A stretch of 43,945 bases of DNA. Source: a virus. Location of the stretch: positions 1-43,945 of the IMG/VR virus record IMGVR_UViG_3300044627_001811. One strand, given 5' to 3'. Positions within the stretch are counted from its first letter, which is position 1; every line of letters starts with the position of its first letter. A program made the translations under genes and the position numbers. The notes under the pieces are model-generated. The model was given only the letters and a program-made list of their open reading frames with translations. It was not told the origin of the DNA and searched no databases. Positions 7,295-17,593 of the stretch are shown one piece after another.

Positions 7295-9780
7295 CGCGCG
7301 GCCTCGCTGGGTGGCAACCAAAAGGTTTGGCTGTTGTCCTTTTCCACCTGTCGTTCGTAGCGTCGCAAATAGCCAGGGTTCAAGGCTTCCATTGTGCTGT
7401 TCAGGATTAGATGATCCAGTGCTAGGCGGGCGTAAAATATATTAGCAAACGGAGTGGATCCAACCGCCGCCCGGACTGCTTTGGCTCGGGGATCGTCGCC
7501 ATCTCGCGCCGCTTGCAACACCCCTACGTATTGCTCCAGCAATCCAGCAGCGGGACCGGCTAATGTGCCAACAACCCCGCCGCCAAACCGGTTGGTGTTG
7601 CCAAACAAAAAGTCACCGTAGATGCCCACGCCGCCGCCCTGCTGCATGGCCGCCATAGCCAATTTGGCCCAGCCCGCCGCGTCTTCCGGCTCCCGCGGGT
7701 TGCGCCCTTTGGCGTATTCTTTGGCCGTCATGGCCACGTAGCCCAGCGCCGTAGTGCCTACGATCAAGTTTGCCAGCCCGCCGGCGTTTACGGTGTCACC
7801 TCGGTTTAGCTCCCTGCCTAAATGCTTCACTATGTAAGTCACTGGAAACTGTTTGAACTGCATGATGTAGCGCACCGCTTCGCCTAACGGCGTGCCGGAG
7901 GAACTGCCAAAGGTTGTCAACGCCTGCTCCTTGGCGCCGGCAAAGGTCATTGACTCTCGCACTTGGTCGGTGTAGTAGGCTGACAGGCTGGTTTTCAAGT
8001 TGTCGCGGCCTTCGTCTACTGCGCGGGTTGACGCGTCTGCTTTGTCCAAGTAGCTACGGATGGCTGCCTCAGACAAGCCATCAACCGCATCCGGCGTCAG
8101 GAACGTCTGCCCGTCAGCTTCATGCAATTTGGCTTCTTGCAGCGCGCCCCATGCCCGTTCTGATATACCGTAACGGCCAAGGGTGGTGCGCAATAAGGGG
8201 TCAAGATTGGCGTAAGGCACTTTGTTGCCGACTTGGATAGCCATGTTGCGGGAGAGCATTACCCCCATGCCGCGGGACATTGCATCCGTCCACCACGTCA
8301 ACCCTGTGGCTTTAAAGAAAATATTGCTGAGTCGAGTCAGAGTGCCGGGCGCACTGTCTGTGGCATGAAACCGCTCGTAAACGCCGCCAAGAATACCCTG
8401 CGTGCCTGCGTTCAGTAAGTCACCTACCTCCCGTTTACCACTGCCACGGAAATTGCCAAACAGCGAGTCCAGTGAGTTCTTGTATCCCTCAAACAGATTA
8501 ACGCCGTTGTGCCGAAGGACAGAAGCGCGAACCGCAATGTCAGGGAGGGAGGACAGCACCACACCGCCCAGCTTGGCCATTGATATGACCGAACGAATAC
8601 CGCCGTTGATGGCCGCCGCGTTCGGGTTGCCATGCTGCAGAACACCGCCGCTGATCTGATTAAACTCGGCTTCTAGCATAGAACTGCCGAGGGCGTTAAT
8701 CTCTTTAATGTCTGCGGTTTTCTTAGCTGACTCGATAGCGCGGTCAATGTCGGCACGAAACGCCGCTTCCGGGTTGGTGCCAAACGTGCGCATCAACGCC
8801 GTGTTGCGTGCGGCAAAACCCAAACTGTCCAAGACTGATTCGTACAGCGAAGCCCGGCCAAACTCGTTGTTGTAAGCCAGCCATTCGTCCGGGCCTTTAA
8901 ACATCAGCACTCGTTCTTGGCTGATACGTTTGGCTAGATTACCCGACCCCTTGAAGCCCCCCATCCAGTCTGACGCGCCAGTGGCTCTCATGTGGTTGCC
9001 GCTGGCTAAATTGGCGTAAACGGCCGTCAAGAATTTGTCAACATCCAAAGCGTCGTCAAATGTGCGCACATCCAGCAGCGGCGTGATCTTGGCTTTCCAA
9101 ACATCGAACCCTGCCTTGGCAATTTTTAGCTGGTCGTGGCTTTGCCGCGCCACGTAACCTTCCATTTTTCTAATGTAGGCGCCTGCCTTGTTCTGCAACG
9201 TGCGGGCGGTTTCCGTGTATTTGGCGAAAATGGCAGCAAGTGCCTGGGCGTTAGAGTCGCCAGTCGGTTGGACATTCTTGGCGCCGTTGGCGATAGCCAT
9301 TTCCCGCGCCACGTTGCGCTCAAAGTCCGGGTCTTTCATTACTGCGGCTTCCAGCAGGTTGGCTCGTTCCAGTTCCACTACCATCGGGCCAAGCATCTCG
9401 GCTTCCAAAGCGTGCTTGACGGCATCTACACTGCGGCCAGCGTCTTGCCACGGCCCTTCCCTACCAACGGTCAGCGCCCGAATAGCCTCTGCTCGTTTGA
9501 CTTTCTTGCCTTCCAATCCCTTGTAGAAATCTTCACGGGACAAGTTACGCATCCGATTAATGGCTTCGTTGCGGCGTTCTATCAGCGCTGCCAGCTTTTT
9601 TTCCGACGCCAGTGACTCCGCGGCGGCGACAATTGCCTGCTCGTTGGTCATCGTTGGGTTGTCACGGAGTTGCGCTTTTGAACGCCGGTCCAGCAACTCA
9701 AAAATATCATTAAGTTGTTTCTCGGTATTGTCTTCCCCGAGTGCTTCTTTTACCGCGTCGATGCAATCCTTGGCGGCCAT
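7291..9780 (-). CDS. Large internal virion (ejection) protein
   Basis: An 829-residue, mostly helical protein, the last and largest of four consecutive internal-virion-type genes. I chose ATG 9780 (MAAKDCIDAV) because it forms a TAATG junction with the upstream gene. The N-terminal 200 residues are charged coiled-coil-like. A hydrophobic stretch near ISMAKLGGVVLSSLPDIAVR and several alanine/glycine-rich segments follow. In T7-like virions the equivalent proteins are ejected to form a channel across the periplasm. No lysozyme or protease motif is evident. The role comes from gene order, size and composition, not a recognised domain. Confidence 0.65.
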   Translation of the reverse strand: MAAKDCIDAVKEALGEDNTEKQLNDIFELLDRRSKAQLRDNPTMTNEQAIVAAAESLASEKKLAALIERRNEAINRMRNLSREDFYKGLEGKKVKRAEAIRALTVGREGPWQDAGRSVDAVKHALEAEMLGPMVVELERANLLEAAVMKDPDFERNVAREMAIANGAKNVQPTGDSNAQALAAIFAKYTETARTLQNKAGAYIRKMEGYVARQSHDQLKIAKAGFDVWKAKITPLLDVRTFDDALDVDKFLTAVYANLASGNHMRATGASDWMGGFKGSGNLAKRISQERVLMFKGPDEWLAYNNEFGRASLYESVLDSLGFAARNTALMRTFGTNPEAAFRADIDRAIESAKKTADIKEINALGSSMLEAEFNQISGGVLQHGNPNAAAINGGIRSVISMAKLGGVVLSSLPDIAVRASVLRHNGVNLFEGYKNSLDSLFGNFRGSGKREVGDLLNAGTQGILGGVYERFHATDSAPGTLTRLSNIFFKATGLTWWTDAMSRGMGVMLSRNMAIQVGNKVPYANLDPLLRTTLGRYGISERAWGALQEAKLHEADGQTFLTPDAVDGLSEAAIRSYLDKADASTRAVDEGRDNLKTSLSAYYTDQVRESMTFAGAKEQALTTFGSSSGTPLGEAVRYIMQFKQFPVTYIVKHLGRELNRGDTVNAGGLANLIVGTTALGYVAMTAKEYAKGRNPREPEDAAGWAKLAMAAMQQGGGVGIYGDFLFGNTNRFGGGVVGTLAGPAAGLLEQYVGVLQAARDGDDPRAKAVRAAVGSTPFANIFYARLALDHLILNSTMEALNPGYLRRYERQVEKDNSQTFWLPPSEAAR

Positions 9781-11354
9781 TAGGCTTTCCTCATTCCACA
9801 GGCGGCGGCGGCTTTCCAAGCACGCGCATACAGCGACGCTTCTTTGGCCGCGTCCTTGACGGCTTGGCTTGGCTCAATGCCTTCAGGGGAGTAGGCTTCC
9901 AGTTCTGTAACTTCTTCTTGCATCCGGGTCGCCTCGTCGTCTATGGTTTTTACATTAGCTTCGTCAGCCACGCGCTGATCTGCAGCCGCTATGCCATCCG
10001 AGTCTGCTTTATCAACGTGCGGCTCTTGCGCTTTAGCGACGGCTTCTTTGATAGCCGCTTCGCGTTCCGGCGCGATCACTTTCGGCTGGGTGTCGATCAA
10101 TGCAGTGTTTAACTCATCAGCAACTTCTGCCAATGTTTTAAATATTTCCGGTTTAGATCTTGCTGCCTCAAACATTTTAGCGGGGTCAGCTTGCATCTCT
10201 TTTATTGCAGCGCGGAACTGCTGCTCAGATGTCAGCGCTGGCGCCCCTTTCGGCTCCGGCTGCGGGAATATAGCTTTCAGGTCAGGCTCAAGACTGTCGA
10301 TCTTTTTTGCCAATGTCCCGGCCAATCCGCGGTCTGTCTCGTCAGCGACTCGGGCTACCAACTGCGCCAGCGGCGAGTCTTCGGCCATTGCTGTTGGCAA
10401 CCCTGCGGCACGGTCGCCCGTTATCCGGGCCAATTCGTTGTCCACATCCCGCGCCCATTCTCGGCGCAGCCCGCCAATGAAGTCAAGATTAGTTTGCGGG
10501 CTGCGATTGCCAGCGGCAACTTCCATCAGCACTCGAATGTCAATTGGCCGCCCCTCAAGCGCCTGCGCCACCGCAGTTCGCATTAACGCGGCTTGATCTT
10601 GGTGAGGCAGGCTGTCGATGGTTTTTGCCAAGGGGCCGGCTTCTGCGCGCGCTTTAAACCGATCCCCTATGTAGCCTGCGCTGAAGTGTAGCCCGCCGCC
10701 GATGGCGGTGCCAAACACAATGTTGGCCAAACTGTCAACCGCAGTGTAGTCAGCCTGTTCTTCCCTAGCTACCCCCAGCACCAGCGGCTCAATAATCGCC
10801 GCGCCAACCGCACCCTCAATTGCCCCGGTGGCTGCCCGCCCGCCGCCGACGCCCAGCCGAGCAGCCAACGCTGTCTGCCGTGCGGGACCTACAATCGGCA
10901 CAAAGGCCAGCGCCACGTTTAACGGATCCAGCAACGACCCCAAGATACCCGCAGTTAGCGCAGTGCCTAGCCCCGCATTAGCGCGGCGCTTGGTGTCTTG
11001 CAATTCCAGTTCACGCACTTTCAACCGATACAGGCTTTCCGCTATCGGTTCCGGCGTCGGTGCATCAAACTTTAATCGGCCTTGTAGTCCATATTTTGAA
11101 CTGGCTTCTTCTGACGACAAAATATTTGATGGCAGCCGCCCGGCGGTTTGTTCGTTGCCGAATTCGTCAACGTAAGCCCCGTCGCGGTATCGCGCCCGCG
11201 CAGTTGCCCGGAAAGCGGAGGGTATAGGATTGCGGGTCAGGGTTTCTTCAAACGCCGCACCAAAACCCTCTCCAAATGTGGCGGGCATGATCTCCAGCCC
11301 CAGCGCCGTTGCCCGCTGGTTGACTGGGACTTCGGGGAAAAAGAGATCAGCCAT
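9780..11354 (-). CDS. Internal virion protein with hydrophobic core
   Basis: A 524-residue protein. After about 125 residues of soluble sequence comes a small-residue-rich hydrophobic region (about 125-240: TALTAGILGSLLDPLNVALAF, then GAVGAAII, then IVFGTAIGGGLHF) that could insert in membrane during ejection. A long charged helical C-terminal half follows. TAATG couples it to the next gene. Position between two other internal-protein-like genes and directly downstream of the nozzle/gp13/core group supports an ejection-protein role like T7 gp15. Confidence 0.6.
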   Translation of the reverse strand: MADLFFPEVPVNQRATALGLEIMPATFGEGFGAAFEETLTRNPIPSAFRATARARYRDGAYVDEFGNEQTAGRLPSNILSSEEASSKYGLQGRLKFDAPTPEPIAESLYRLKVRELELQDTKRRANAGLGTALTAGILGSLLDPLNVALAFVPIVGPARQTALAARLGVGGGRAATGAIEGAVGAAIIEPLVLGVAREEQADYTAVDSLANIVFGTAIGGGLHFSAGYIGDRFKARAEAGPLAKTIDSLPHQDQAALMRTAVAQALEGRPIDIRVLMEVAAGNRSPQTNLDFIGGLRREWARDVDNELARITGDRAAGLPTAMAEDSPLAQLVARVADETDRGLAGTLAKKIDSLEPDLKAIFPQPEPKGAPALTSEQQFRAAIKEMQADPAKMFEAARSKPEIFKTLAEVADELNTALIDTQPKVIAPEREAAIKEAVAKAQEPHVDKADSDGIAAADQRVADEANVKTIDDEATRMQEEVTELEAYSPEGIEPSQAVKDAAKEASLYARAWKAAAACGMRKA

Positions 11355-13477
11355 TATCGCGCCCGAACGGCTGCGCCGCCAGGGGTGGTATTGACGCCAG
11401 CCGGTAGCGCCCCGCGTGTTGCTTGCGGCGGCAGGTTTTTCAAGTCGTCAAAGTAAAGGCGAACCCGCTCACCGGAATCCAGCGTAACGGGGGTGCCGTC
11501 ACTGTTGCGCCATTCAATGCCAAGTCTGCTGGTGCTCTGGTCAGTGACGTTGGCCCAGAAGCCCCGCATAGCTTCGCGCCGGTTGGCGTCACGCCGGTAG
11601 GTGTCGGACAGCGCCGCGTCGCCGCCGGCCGCAGGCACAAACGCGCTGGCGGGGGTGTTCTGCATAATTCGCGCTGCTTCCCGCTGCGCCGCCCCTATCT
11701 CGCCTTTCGGTGCCAAGAAGGTGGCGCCCGCGTCGTAGCGGTCAAACACCAATGCAGCCGTCGCTCTTTTGGCAGCCGCAGCCGGGCTTTCCCCCTTGGC
11801 AACCGACTGATAAGCCAACGCTTTAGCCGCTGCGAATTCTTCGCGCAAAACGGCTTGCGCACCGGGACCGGCTTGCGACAGGATACGCGCATAGGGCTGC
11901 AGCGCCTGTTCCACTTTGGCGTCAATATCTTTGGCGTCGGTGTCCAAAATGTTCTTGCGCAAGTCAGGGCCAGCCTTTAATGCGTTGGCTAATTCGGTGC
12001 GGGTGCGTGCGTCGCTTGGCGCGGTTAGCCGGCCAATTGTGGCGTAGCCGGGAGCTATTTTTCCGTGCATTTCGCCTAGCACTTCTGCCCACATCGGGCC
12101 GAACTGCTTTTGCAAACTTTCCATTTTGTTTGCCGCTTGCTCCGGGGCCAAGCTGGCTACGTCCGCTACCGTTTGGTCAATTAGTGATTTTGGCAGCAGA
12201 CGCGGCGTGTGTCCCGGCCCGCCAAGATCCCGTTGGGCTTCAGTGGCAACCGTCGAATACCTGCGCACGGCTTCCGGGGCAAAATTTGACTGTACCATGG
12301 CGTCAAAGGCTTTACGTGCCGGGTTAGAGTTTTGCACTGCGTAGCTGGCCGGGTCTTCCTTTAAAGCCCGGTCACGTTCGCGCGCGGCGGACTGCAAGGC
12401 TTCCATGTAGGCTGCGTCACCTTTGAAGTTGCCGGGCTGCGCAATTGCTGCCTGCGCTTCTTGCATCTTCTTGGTAAGGTCGGCATAAGGCATACTGCGC
12501 ACCTCCACCCGCGCGCGCCCGATGCTATCGGCGCTTTTGATGGCCGCAGCTAATTTGGCGTCGCCGCCAGCTTCCCGCACTGACAGCCCGTTTTCTACGC
12601 CGGCCGCGCGTTCGGCAATGCGTTCGCTAACAACAGCAGCACGTTGTTGCCTCTCGGCGTTTTCGTACTGGCGGATGTCCGTGTTAAGCGCGTTCAGCGC
12701 CCGCCCGTATTGTTCACCGGACAGCAATTGCTGCCAGCGGTTGTTGGTTTCTAATTCTGACTTTAGGGCTTTTGCGCCGCGGCTGTCACTAATGGAGGCA
12801 ATGCGCGCACCCAGCGCCATGCCAGGCAATACGTGGCGGCGTTCTTCAGACAGGCGCTGTCGTTGCGCTTCAGTCAACCCGGTCAGGTTTAACCCTGCCA
12901 TTAGATTTTGCTCTTGCACCATCAAGGCTTCAAGCTGGTTCGGGTCTTTTTGCACTGCAATAGCGTTTTGGTCAAACACTGTTTTGACTGCTGACTGCGC
13001 TGCCGCACCAGCGCGGGACGACTGCAAACGCATGGCGTTGTCAATCAGTCCAGCGCGCATGTTGTCCAGATCAATTTCAAGTTGCCGGCGACCCATCGGG
13101 TGCTGCTGCCCGACAACGGCTTTGTCTTTGAAGTCCTCAAACTCTTTGGTAAACTGCGCCACAACGTCAGGCGCCTCTGCCATTGGCTTTTGAGCAGCGT
13201 TATCCAACCACGTCAGCCACTCGTTTCGCCCTTTTGCCACAACAGAAGCGTTATTGATATTGGCGTCACGTTCTGCTTGCGCTTCGGCAATGCGTTGCAA
13301 ACGCTCGGCTTCTTTGGCACGGGTTTCTTGCCCTTGCATCAGCAATTCGGCGCTACCTTGCATGGCCCGCCCAACGGGAGCCATGTCCACAAAATTCGTG
13401 TCTTCAACACCGGCACGCCGCCCGCCGGAGATGGCACCCGGCTGAATGTCGGCACTACGAGTAGGCAGTCTTGGCAT
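11354..13477 (-). CDS. Internal virion protein, coiled-coil rich
   Basis: A 707-residue, very alanine-, arginine- and glutamate-rich protein that is almost entirely helical. An N-terminal linker with MPRLPTRSADIQPGAISGG is followed by a long coiled-coil-like segment at about 45-90. No enzyme motif is visible. Together with the genes on both sides it forms the internal-protein set expected under the portal of a podovirus head. It overlaps the downstream gene at 11354 and is 2 bases from the upstream one. Function by context only. Confidence 0.6.
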   Translation of the reverse strand: MPRLPTRSADIQPGAISGGRRAGVEDTNFVDMAPVGRAMQGSAELLMQGQETRAKEAERLQRIAEAQAERDANINNASVVAKGRNEWLTWLDNAAQKPMAEAPDVVAQFTKEFEDFKDKAVVGQQHPMGRRQLEIDLDNMRAGLIDNAMRLQSSRAGAAAQSAVKTVFDQNAIAVQKDPNQLEALMVQEQNLMAGLNLTGLTEAQRQRLSEERRHVLPGMALGARIASISDSRGAKALKSELETNNRWQQLLSGEQYGRALNALNTDIRQYENAERQQRAAVVSERIAERAAGVENGLSVREAGGDAKLAAAIKSADSIGRARVEVRSMPYADLTKKMQEAQAAIAQPGNFKGDAAYMEALQSAARERDRALKEDPASYAVQNSNPARKAFDAMVQSNFAPEAVRRYSTVATEAQRDLGGPGHTPRLLPKSLIDQTVADVASLAPEQAANKMESLQKQFGPMWAEVLGEMHGKIAPGYATIGRLTAPSDARTRTELANALKAGPDLRKNILDTDAKDIDAKVEQALQPYARILSQAGPGAQAVLREEFAAAKALAYQSVAKGESPAAAAKRATAALVFDRYDAGATFLAPKGEIGAAQREAARIMQNTPASAFVPAAGGDAALSDTYRRDANRREAMRGFWANVTDQSTSRLGIEWRNSDGTPVTLDSGERVRLYFDDLKNLPPQATRGALPAGVNTTPGGAAVRAR

Positions 13478-13479
13478 GG

Positions 13480-14070
13480 TTAATATCCGGGGTCGTCGTA
13501 AGAACTGACAGAGATACCGCCAGTGCGGGTCAGCCTGCCTTGGTTCATGTTGTAAGCCGCAGCACCGCCTTTAAGCAGTTCGCCGCCGGCCTTCATGTAG
13601 CCCGCAGTCCGCGCGGCCTTGCCGCTGGCCGTGTCCAGATTGGCCGTATTCACAAAGCCACGCGCACGCTGTTCGCCCTGGTAGACCGCGTATTGCTTCT
13701 CCAGTTCGCCTTGTGCCGCTTGGTCGCCCAGCACGTCCAGCACCGAGCCGGAGTCTGCCGCGCCGCCGCTCTTGCCCTGCGCCGCCCGAATGGAACCCAG
13801 CCGCAGCGCGTTCTCACGTTCAATCTGGCTTGCCTGCGCCGCCGCGTCACCCCGCGCAATCTCGGCGTTCTGCATACCGACTGCCGCGTTGAAGTCTGCA
13901 GCGGCCTTGGCAGCGTTACCCTGTTGGATGGCGCTGACCGCCTGTACGCCAGCGCCAACAGCCGCCATAATTGCCAGCGTGCCGGGGTCTTCGCGCAGCC
14001 CGTAAGCCGGGCCGCCGAACGGATTACCGGCTGGAATCTCAAACGCCCAAAGTTTGTCTGCCCGTGACAT
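13480..14070 (-). CDS. Internal core protein, T7 gp14-like
   Basis: A 196-residue protein with an alanine-rich hydrophobic segment (about 32-50: LAIMAAVGAGVQAVSAIQQG) and a helical middle with AAADFNAAV and QASQIERENALRLGSIRA, the pattern of gp14-type internal virion protein B in T7-like phages. Those are ejected first and form the outer-membrane part of the DNA channel. It lies between the gp13-like gene and the larger internal proteins, the same order as in T7. Confidence 0.7.
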   Translation of the reverse strand: MSRADKLWAFEIPAGNPFGGPAYGLREDPGTLAIMAAVGAGVQAVSAIQQGNAAKAAADFNAAVGMQNAEIARGDAAAQASQIERENALRLGSIRAAQGKSGGAADSGSVLDVLGDQAAQGELEKQYAVYQGEQRARGFVNTANLDTASGKAARTAGYMKAGGELLKGGAAAYNMNQGRLTRTGGISVSSYDDPGY

Positions 14071-14073
14071 GCT

Positions 14074-14508
14074 CTACCCCGTAATCCTCACGTACCCCGT
14101 GTGGTCTTCCCCTTCCGGGCCGAAGCGTTCCATCCGCTCAGTCTCCACCCGGAACCCCAGCATCTTTGCCCACTTGTGGCCCAGCGCAAAATCACGCCGA
14201 ACACTGATCTCCAGCCGCCCTTCTACCTTGGCCATGTGCTTTACCGCGGCCATGGTAATGAACCGCATGTACTTGCCACTGGCCTTGTTCAGATACATCC
14301 ATCCTTGATGCCGCCCTGGCCAGTGCTGGATCGTCCCGCCGCACGCCACCGGCGTTCCGTCAACCACTGCCGTCCAACTGTTCTGCTTCTCCAGCGCCAT
14401 CAGGGTTTCCACATCCAACGGCATGAAACCGCTTTCCGGCTTCCCCGCTCCCACCAGCCACGCAATGTGCCAGCGGCGAAACGGCACCACTTGTCTAGTC
14501 CGAGACAT
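14074..14508 (-). CDS. gp13-like (GNAT-fold) virion assembly protein
   Basis: A 144-residue protein resembling the phage gp13/internal-virion-protein-A family, which has an acetyltransferase-like fold and helps assembly of internal proteins. Visible support is the FRRWHIAWL start, a central WTAVVDGTPVACGGT strand pair, WMYLNKASGKYM, and an RFGPEGEDHTGYVR end. I chose ATG 14508, which overlaps the nozzle gene end by 14 bases; the longer upstream reading would be antisense-like proline/cysteine noise. Its place between nozzle and gp14-like genes matches T7-like order. Confidence 0.72.
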   Translation of the reverse strand: MSRTRQVVPFRRWHIAWLVGAGKPESGFMPLDVETLMALEKQNSWTAVVDGTPVACGGTIQHWPGRHQGWMYLNKASGKYMRFITMAAVKHMAKVEGRLEISVRRDFALGHKWAKMLGFRVETERMERFGPEGEDHTGYVRITG

Positions 14509-17017
14509 TGATCTTCGGCATGATGGCCAGCACGGTTGCCGGGAACGGGCCGTCAGCCCGCCAGTAGACTTGCCCACGCCTGTTAAAGTCGTCTTCCATT
14601 CGTTCGCTGATAACGTCAGTCACAAGCGCGGTTGCCTCACCAAAGTTTTGCCCCCATGTCGTTGCAAGAATCTCAGTTAGATTAGCAGAATCCGGGCCAA
14701 ATTTCAAGCCCAACGTATCCATCAGCCAAAACCCTACAAGGTGAATTCGCTTAGTTTTGCCCTGCGAGGTGCCATCCTGCGACCCCCCTTCCAGTGGCAT
14801 GGTCTGCCCGTCGCTTTGGTAGCTGTAACCCAGCGTGACGACCGTGGCGGTGTGGTTCAGGGTGACGGTGCCATTGGTGACGGTCACGGCCGGGTGCTTG
14901 GCGCCGTCCACGTAAGGGGTGATGCTCTGCCCTTCCAAGTGCCACAGGCCCGTCACGGTGCTGCTGGGCGACGCGTTGGTGATGGTGTAGCCACAATCCA
15001 GATGGAAAGCGTCAACCTGCGTGTCGCCGTATTCCCAGATTTTGCTCATGTATTCAATGTAGCGTTTGGTGGCTCCATTGATGTAACGCTTGACTACCAT
15101 GTAGAGTTCATCCCGGCTGGCGGACGGGTTCGGCACCACGGCCACGGATTCGACCAGCGGGATGGCGGTGCTGCCGGCGTTGCTGTAGCCGCCAAGTTCG
15201 TGCCGGTGCCAGGCCACTACGTCTTGATCGCGCTCGTAGGTGAAGCCCAGCAGCACGCCGTCTGACCGGACAGCCCAGACAATAGCCTGCGGCTGGGTCT
15301 GGTAGGCCAGTTCGGTGATTGACGGGCGGGTGATGTGCTCGGCCAGCATGGTCATGTCAGGGGCTTTAAAGCCATCGACTTCAAATACGTAAGCCAGTTC
15401 CCGCAGCTTGCGACCCGCGCGCTGGACGAACAGCACGGCGTTGCCCGCGGACACGGGCGCCACATCGGCGCTGCCGTGGCGAGTGGACGGTTTGCCTGTA
15501 ATGTTGGTAGGGGTAATGGCTTCGTTCAATGCCGAAGGCTTTACCTGCCATTCGCCGCGGGTGGTGCCGACCAGCAAGCCCTTCTCGTTGGTGGCCAGCC
15601 ACTTGACCGCATTGACATCATCTGCGTTCAAAGTGAACGACACGGCGTTGTCATCTGCCACCACGCCCGCCGTGCTGGTCGGGGCGAAGTTGGAATACAG
15701 CCCGGTCTTGGAGCCATCAATACGCTGCGGCGACGTGGCCGAGCCAGCAAAGAACAGCCGGTCTTCATGGAACGTGGCGCAGGTCGGGTAGCCCGTGGTG
15801 TCTGACCACAGGCCCATGCGCCAGTCGGTCTTGGAAGTGGCGTCGGTCAAGGTGCTGTAGACATGCCCAATCACCACGGTAGTCGAAACGAAGTGGACGA
15901 TTTCAACGTAGCCCCAGACAGAACCTTCCCGGATGCGGATCAACCGGCCAACGTCGGTGCTCAGAAAGCCTTGCCCGCCGTTGATGCCAGTGATGGCACT
16001 GGCCGTGATGAACGGGTGCCGGCTTGAAGTGCCGCCGCTGACGTAGGCGTTGGTGTAGACGGAGCCTTGCAAGTCAAAGTCGTTGGCATTAATTCGGGTG
16101 ACAACCCAGTGCTCGTTGGCTTCAGTCGTGCCAAGCACGTTTTCAATTTCGGTGCCTTCGCCAGTCAGCAGGCCGTGGCCCGCCGCCGTGATGCGGATAA
16201 GACCTGAACCATTATTTGCCGCGTTAGTAATGGCGACCGGCGTGCCATTCGTTGCGGTGTCCGGGGTCAGGGTCGTGGTGCCGGTGTTCATTGACTCATA
16301 CGGCCCATCGGCAAACGTGATGTCAGCCAGCGTCCAGGACGTAGCGGACACACGCACCAGCGTTGCCGGCGGGAAGTCGGGGTGCAGAATATACAACGTA
16401 TCGGCAGATTGGACGATACGCAGATCAACCAAGTCAGCTTCGGCGTAAGTCGTCGTCACCTGGTAGATTTCCGCCACCGTGCCGCCGGACGACCATGTGC
16501 CATAGCCCGTGCTGTTGACCGCGGTGCCATCGCTGTTGTAGAGTTCAAACGTATTGGCGCCGGTGTTGATGTTGGTCACAACGAACTCGCGGCGGTTCAC
16601 CTGCGTCATACCGACAACGCCAGAGACATACACACGGTCGCCGTTGGCGTAAGTGTCGCTGCCAGAATAAGTCAATACCGCTGTTGCGGCTTTAGTGATG
16701 CCGGTGATATTTTGGCCGGTTGCCGTCAGCGGCGCGTTGCCGGTAAAGAACCGGATGTAATACTCCCCAAACTCCAGCACGTAGGTCTGGGTGACGGAGA
16801 ATTGAAACGGGAACAGGCGGCACTCTTTGTCGTGATGCCGCGCCTGCTGTTGGTAGACGGTGCCGGGGCGGCGGGTCCACGCGCCCTGGGTCAGCGGGAT
16901 GGCGTTCTTGCAGACTTGCAGACCATTCTTGTACTTGGCGATGTCTTGCCGGCCAAGCAAAAGAGGGCTGAGTTCGCCCGCGTTACAGGTATTCTGAATC
17001 AGGCTGGCACGGGCCAT
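14495..17017 (-). CDS. Tail tubular protein B (nozzle), T7 gp12-like
   Basis: An 840-residue beta-rich protein, close in size to T7 gp12 (about 790). The N-terminus ARASLIQNTCNAGELSPLLL followed by GRQDIAKYKNGLQVCKN, ending in TRRPGT, is the diagnostic start of phage nozzle proteins: a signature of stabilisation by strap-like N-terminal segments. It forms the lower tail tube. The ATG at 17017 lies 2 bases after the adaptor gene stop. The C-terminus carries domain-like segments with GFTYERDQDVVAWHRHELGG, also seen in this family. Confidence 0.9.
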   Translation of the reverse strand: MARASLIQNTCNAGELSPLLLGRQDIAKYKNGLQVCKNAIPLTQGAWTRRPGTVYQQQARHHDKECRLFPFQFSVTQTYVLEFGEYYIRFFTGNAPLTATGQNITGITKAATAVLTYSGSDTYANGDRVYVSGVVGMTQVNRREFVVTNINTGANTFELYNSDGTAVNSTGYGTWSSGGTVAEIYQVTTTYAEADLVDLRIVQSADTLYILHPDFPPATLVRVSATSWTLADITFADGPYESMNTGTTTLTPDTATNGTPVAITNAANNGSGLIRITAAGHGLLTGEGTEIENVLGTTEANEHWVVTRINANDFDLQGSVYTNAYVSGGTSSRHPFITASAITGINGGQGFLSTDVGRLIRIREGSVWGYVEIVHFVSTTVVIGHVYSTLTDATSKTDWRMGLWSDTTGYPTCATFHEDRLFFAGSATSPQRIDGSKTGLYSNFAPTSTAGVVADDNAVSFTLNADDVNAVKWLATNEKGLLVGTTRGEWQVKPSALNEAITPTNITGKPSTRHGSADVAPVSAGNAVLFVQRAGRKLRELAYVFEVDGFKAPDMTMLAEHITRPSITELAYQTQPQAIVWAVRSDGVLLGFTYERDQDVVAWHRHELGGYSNAGSTAIPLVESVAVVPNPSASRDELYMVVKRYINGATKRYIEYMSKIWEYGDTQVDAFHLDCGYTITNASPSSTVTGLWHLEGQSITPYVDGAKHPAVTVTNGTVTLNHTATVVTLGYSYQSDGQTMPLEGGSQDGTSQGKTKRIHLVGFWLMDTLGLKFGPDSANLTEILATTWGQNFGEATALVTDVISERMEDDFNRRGQVYWRADGPFPATVLAIMPKINVSD

Positions 17018-17018
17018 G

Positions 17019-17588
17019 TCAGTACCTAGCTGCCAGCCACGGGTCTTCCGGGAACTCCTGTGCGGCTTTCTCAATCGCCCCTACGCGGCGGGCTTCTGCG
17101 ATGTCGGCCTTGTAGTCGTCCTTGACGCTTTCCTTGTCCGAAGTGCTGTCCGTGATTTCCTTGGCGCACTCCATGGCTAGGCGACCAGCGAAGGCTTCCA
17201 CAAACAATGGGTCGTAGTAGTTCGGATCTTCAATGCGGGCGATGTATTTGATTTCCAGCGGTGCCGCATCTGTGCTGAGAATGTAAATGCCCTCGATTTT
17301 CCAGTCCACCGCAGCGCCCGACTCGTCATCCCGCAACAGGCGGATGAAGTCGTTGGGCAGGCCGTAACGGTTATAGTCGCCCCACACCGGGTCGTCGCCA
17401 TCGGCGGCGATTGAATCGCGTTTGATGGCGAAAGACCAGTCGTAGCGGCGCAGTTCTGCGTCACGGACACGTTCAAAAGCCGCGTTCATGCTGCGTGCGT
17501 TTGGCGTGTCCTGATCCAGACTGGAGATGCGTTTCGCGCCCAGCTTTTGCAAGGCGCGATTGGCAATGGCGACATTACTAATCGCCAT
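17019..17588 (-). CDS. Tail tubular protein A (head-tail adaptor), T7 gp11-like
   Basis: A 189-residue protein of the gp11 adaptor family, which forms a ring under the portal. The start (NVAIANRALQKLGAKRI), the central RRYDWSFAIKR, PNDFIRLLRDD, and the helical C-terminus with FVEAFAGRLAMECAKEIT are characteristic. It is followed immediately by the nozzle gene, as usual. ATG at 17588. Confidence 0.92.
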   Translation of the reverse strand: MAISNVAIANRALQKLGAKRISSLDQDTPNARSMNAAFERVRDAELRRYDWSFAIKRDSIAADGDDPVWGDYNRYGLPNDFIRLLRDDESGAAVDWKIEGIYILSTDAAPLEIKYIARIEDPNYYDPLFVEAFAGRLAMECAKEITDSTSDKESVKDDYKADIAEARRVGAIEKAAQEFPEDPWLAARY

Positions 17589-17593
17589 GGCTT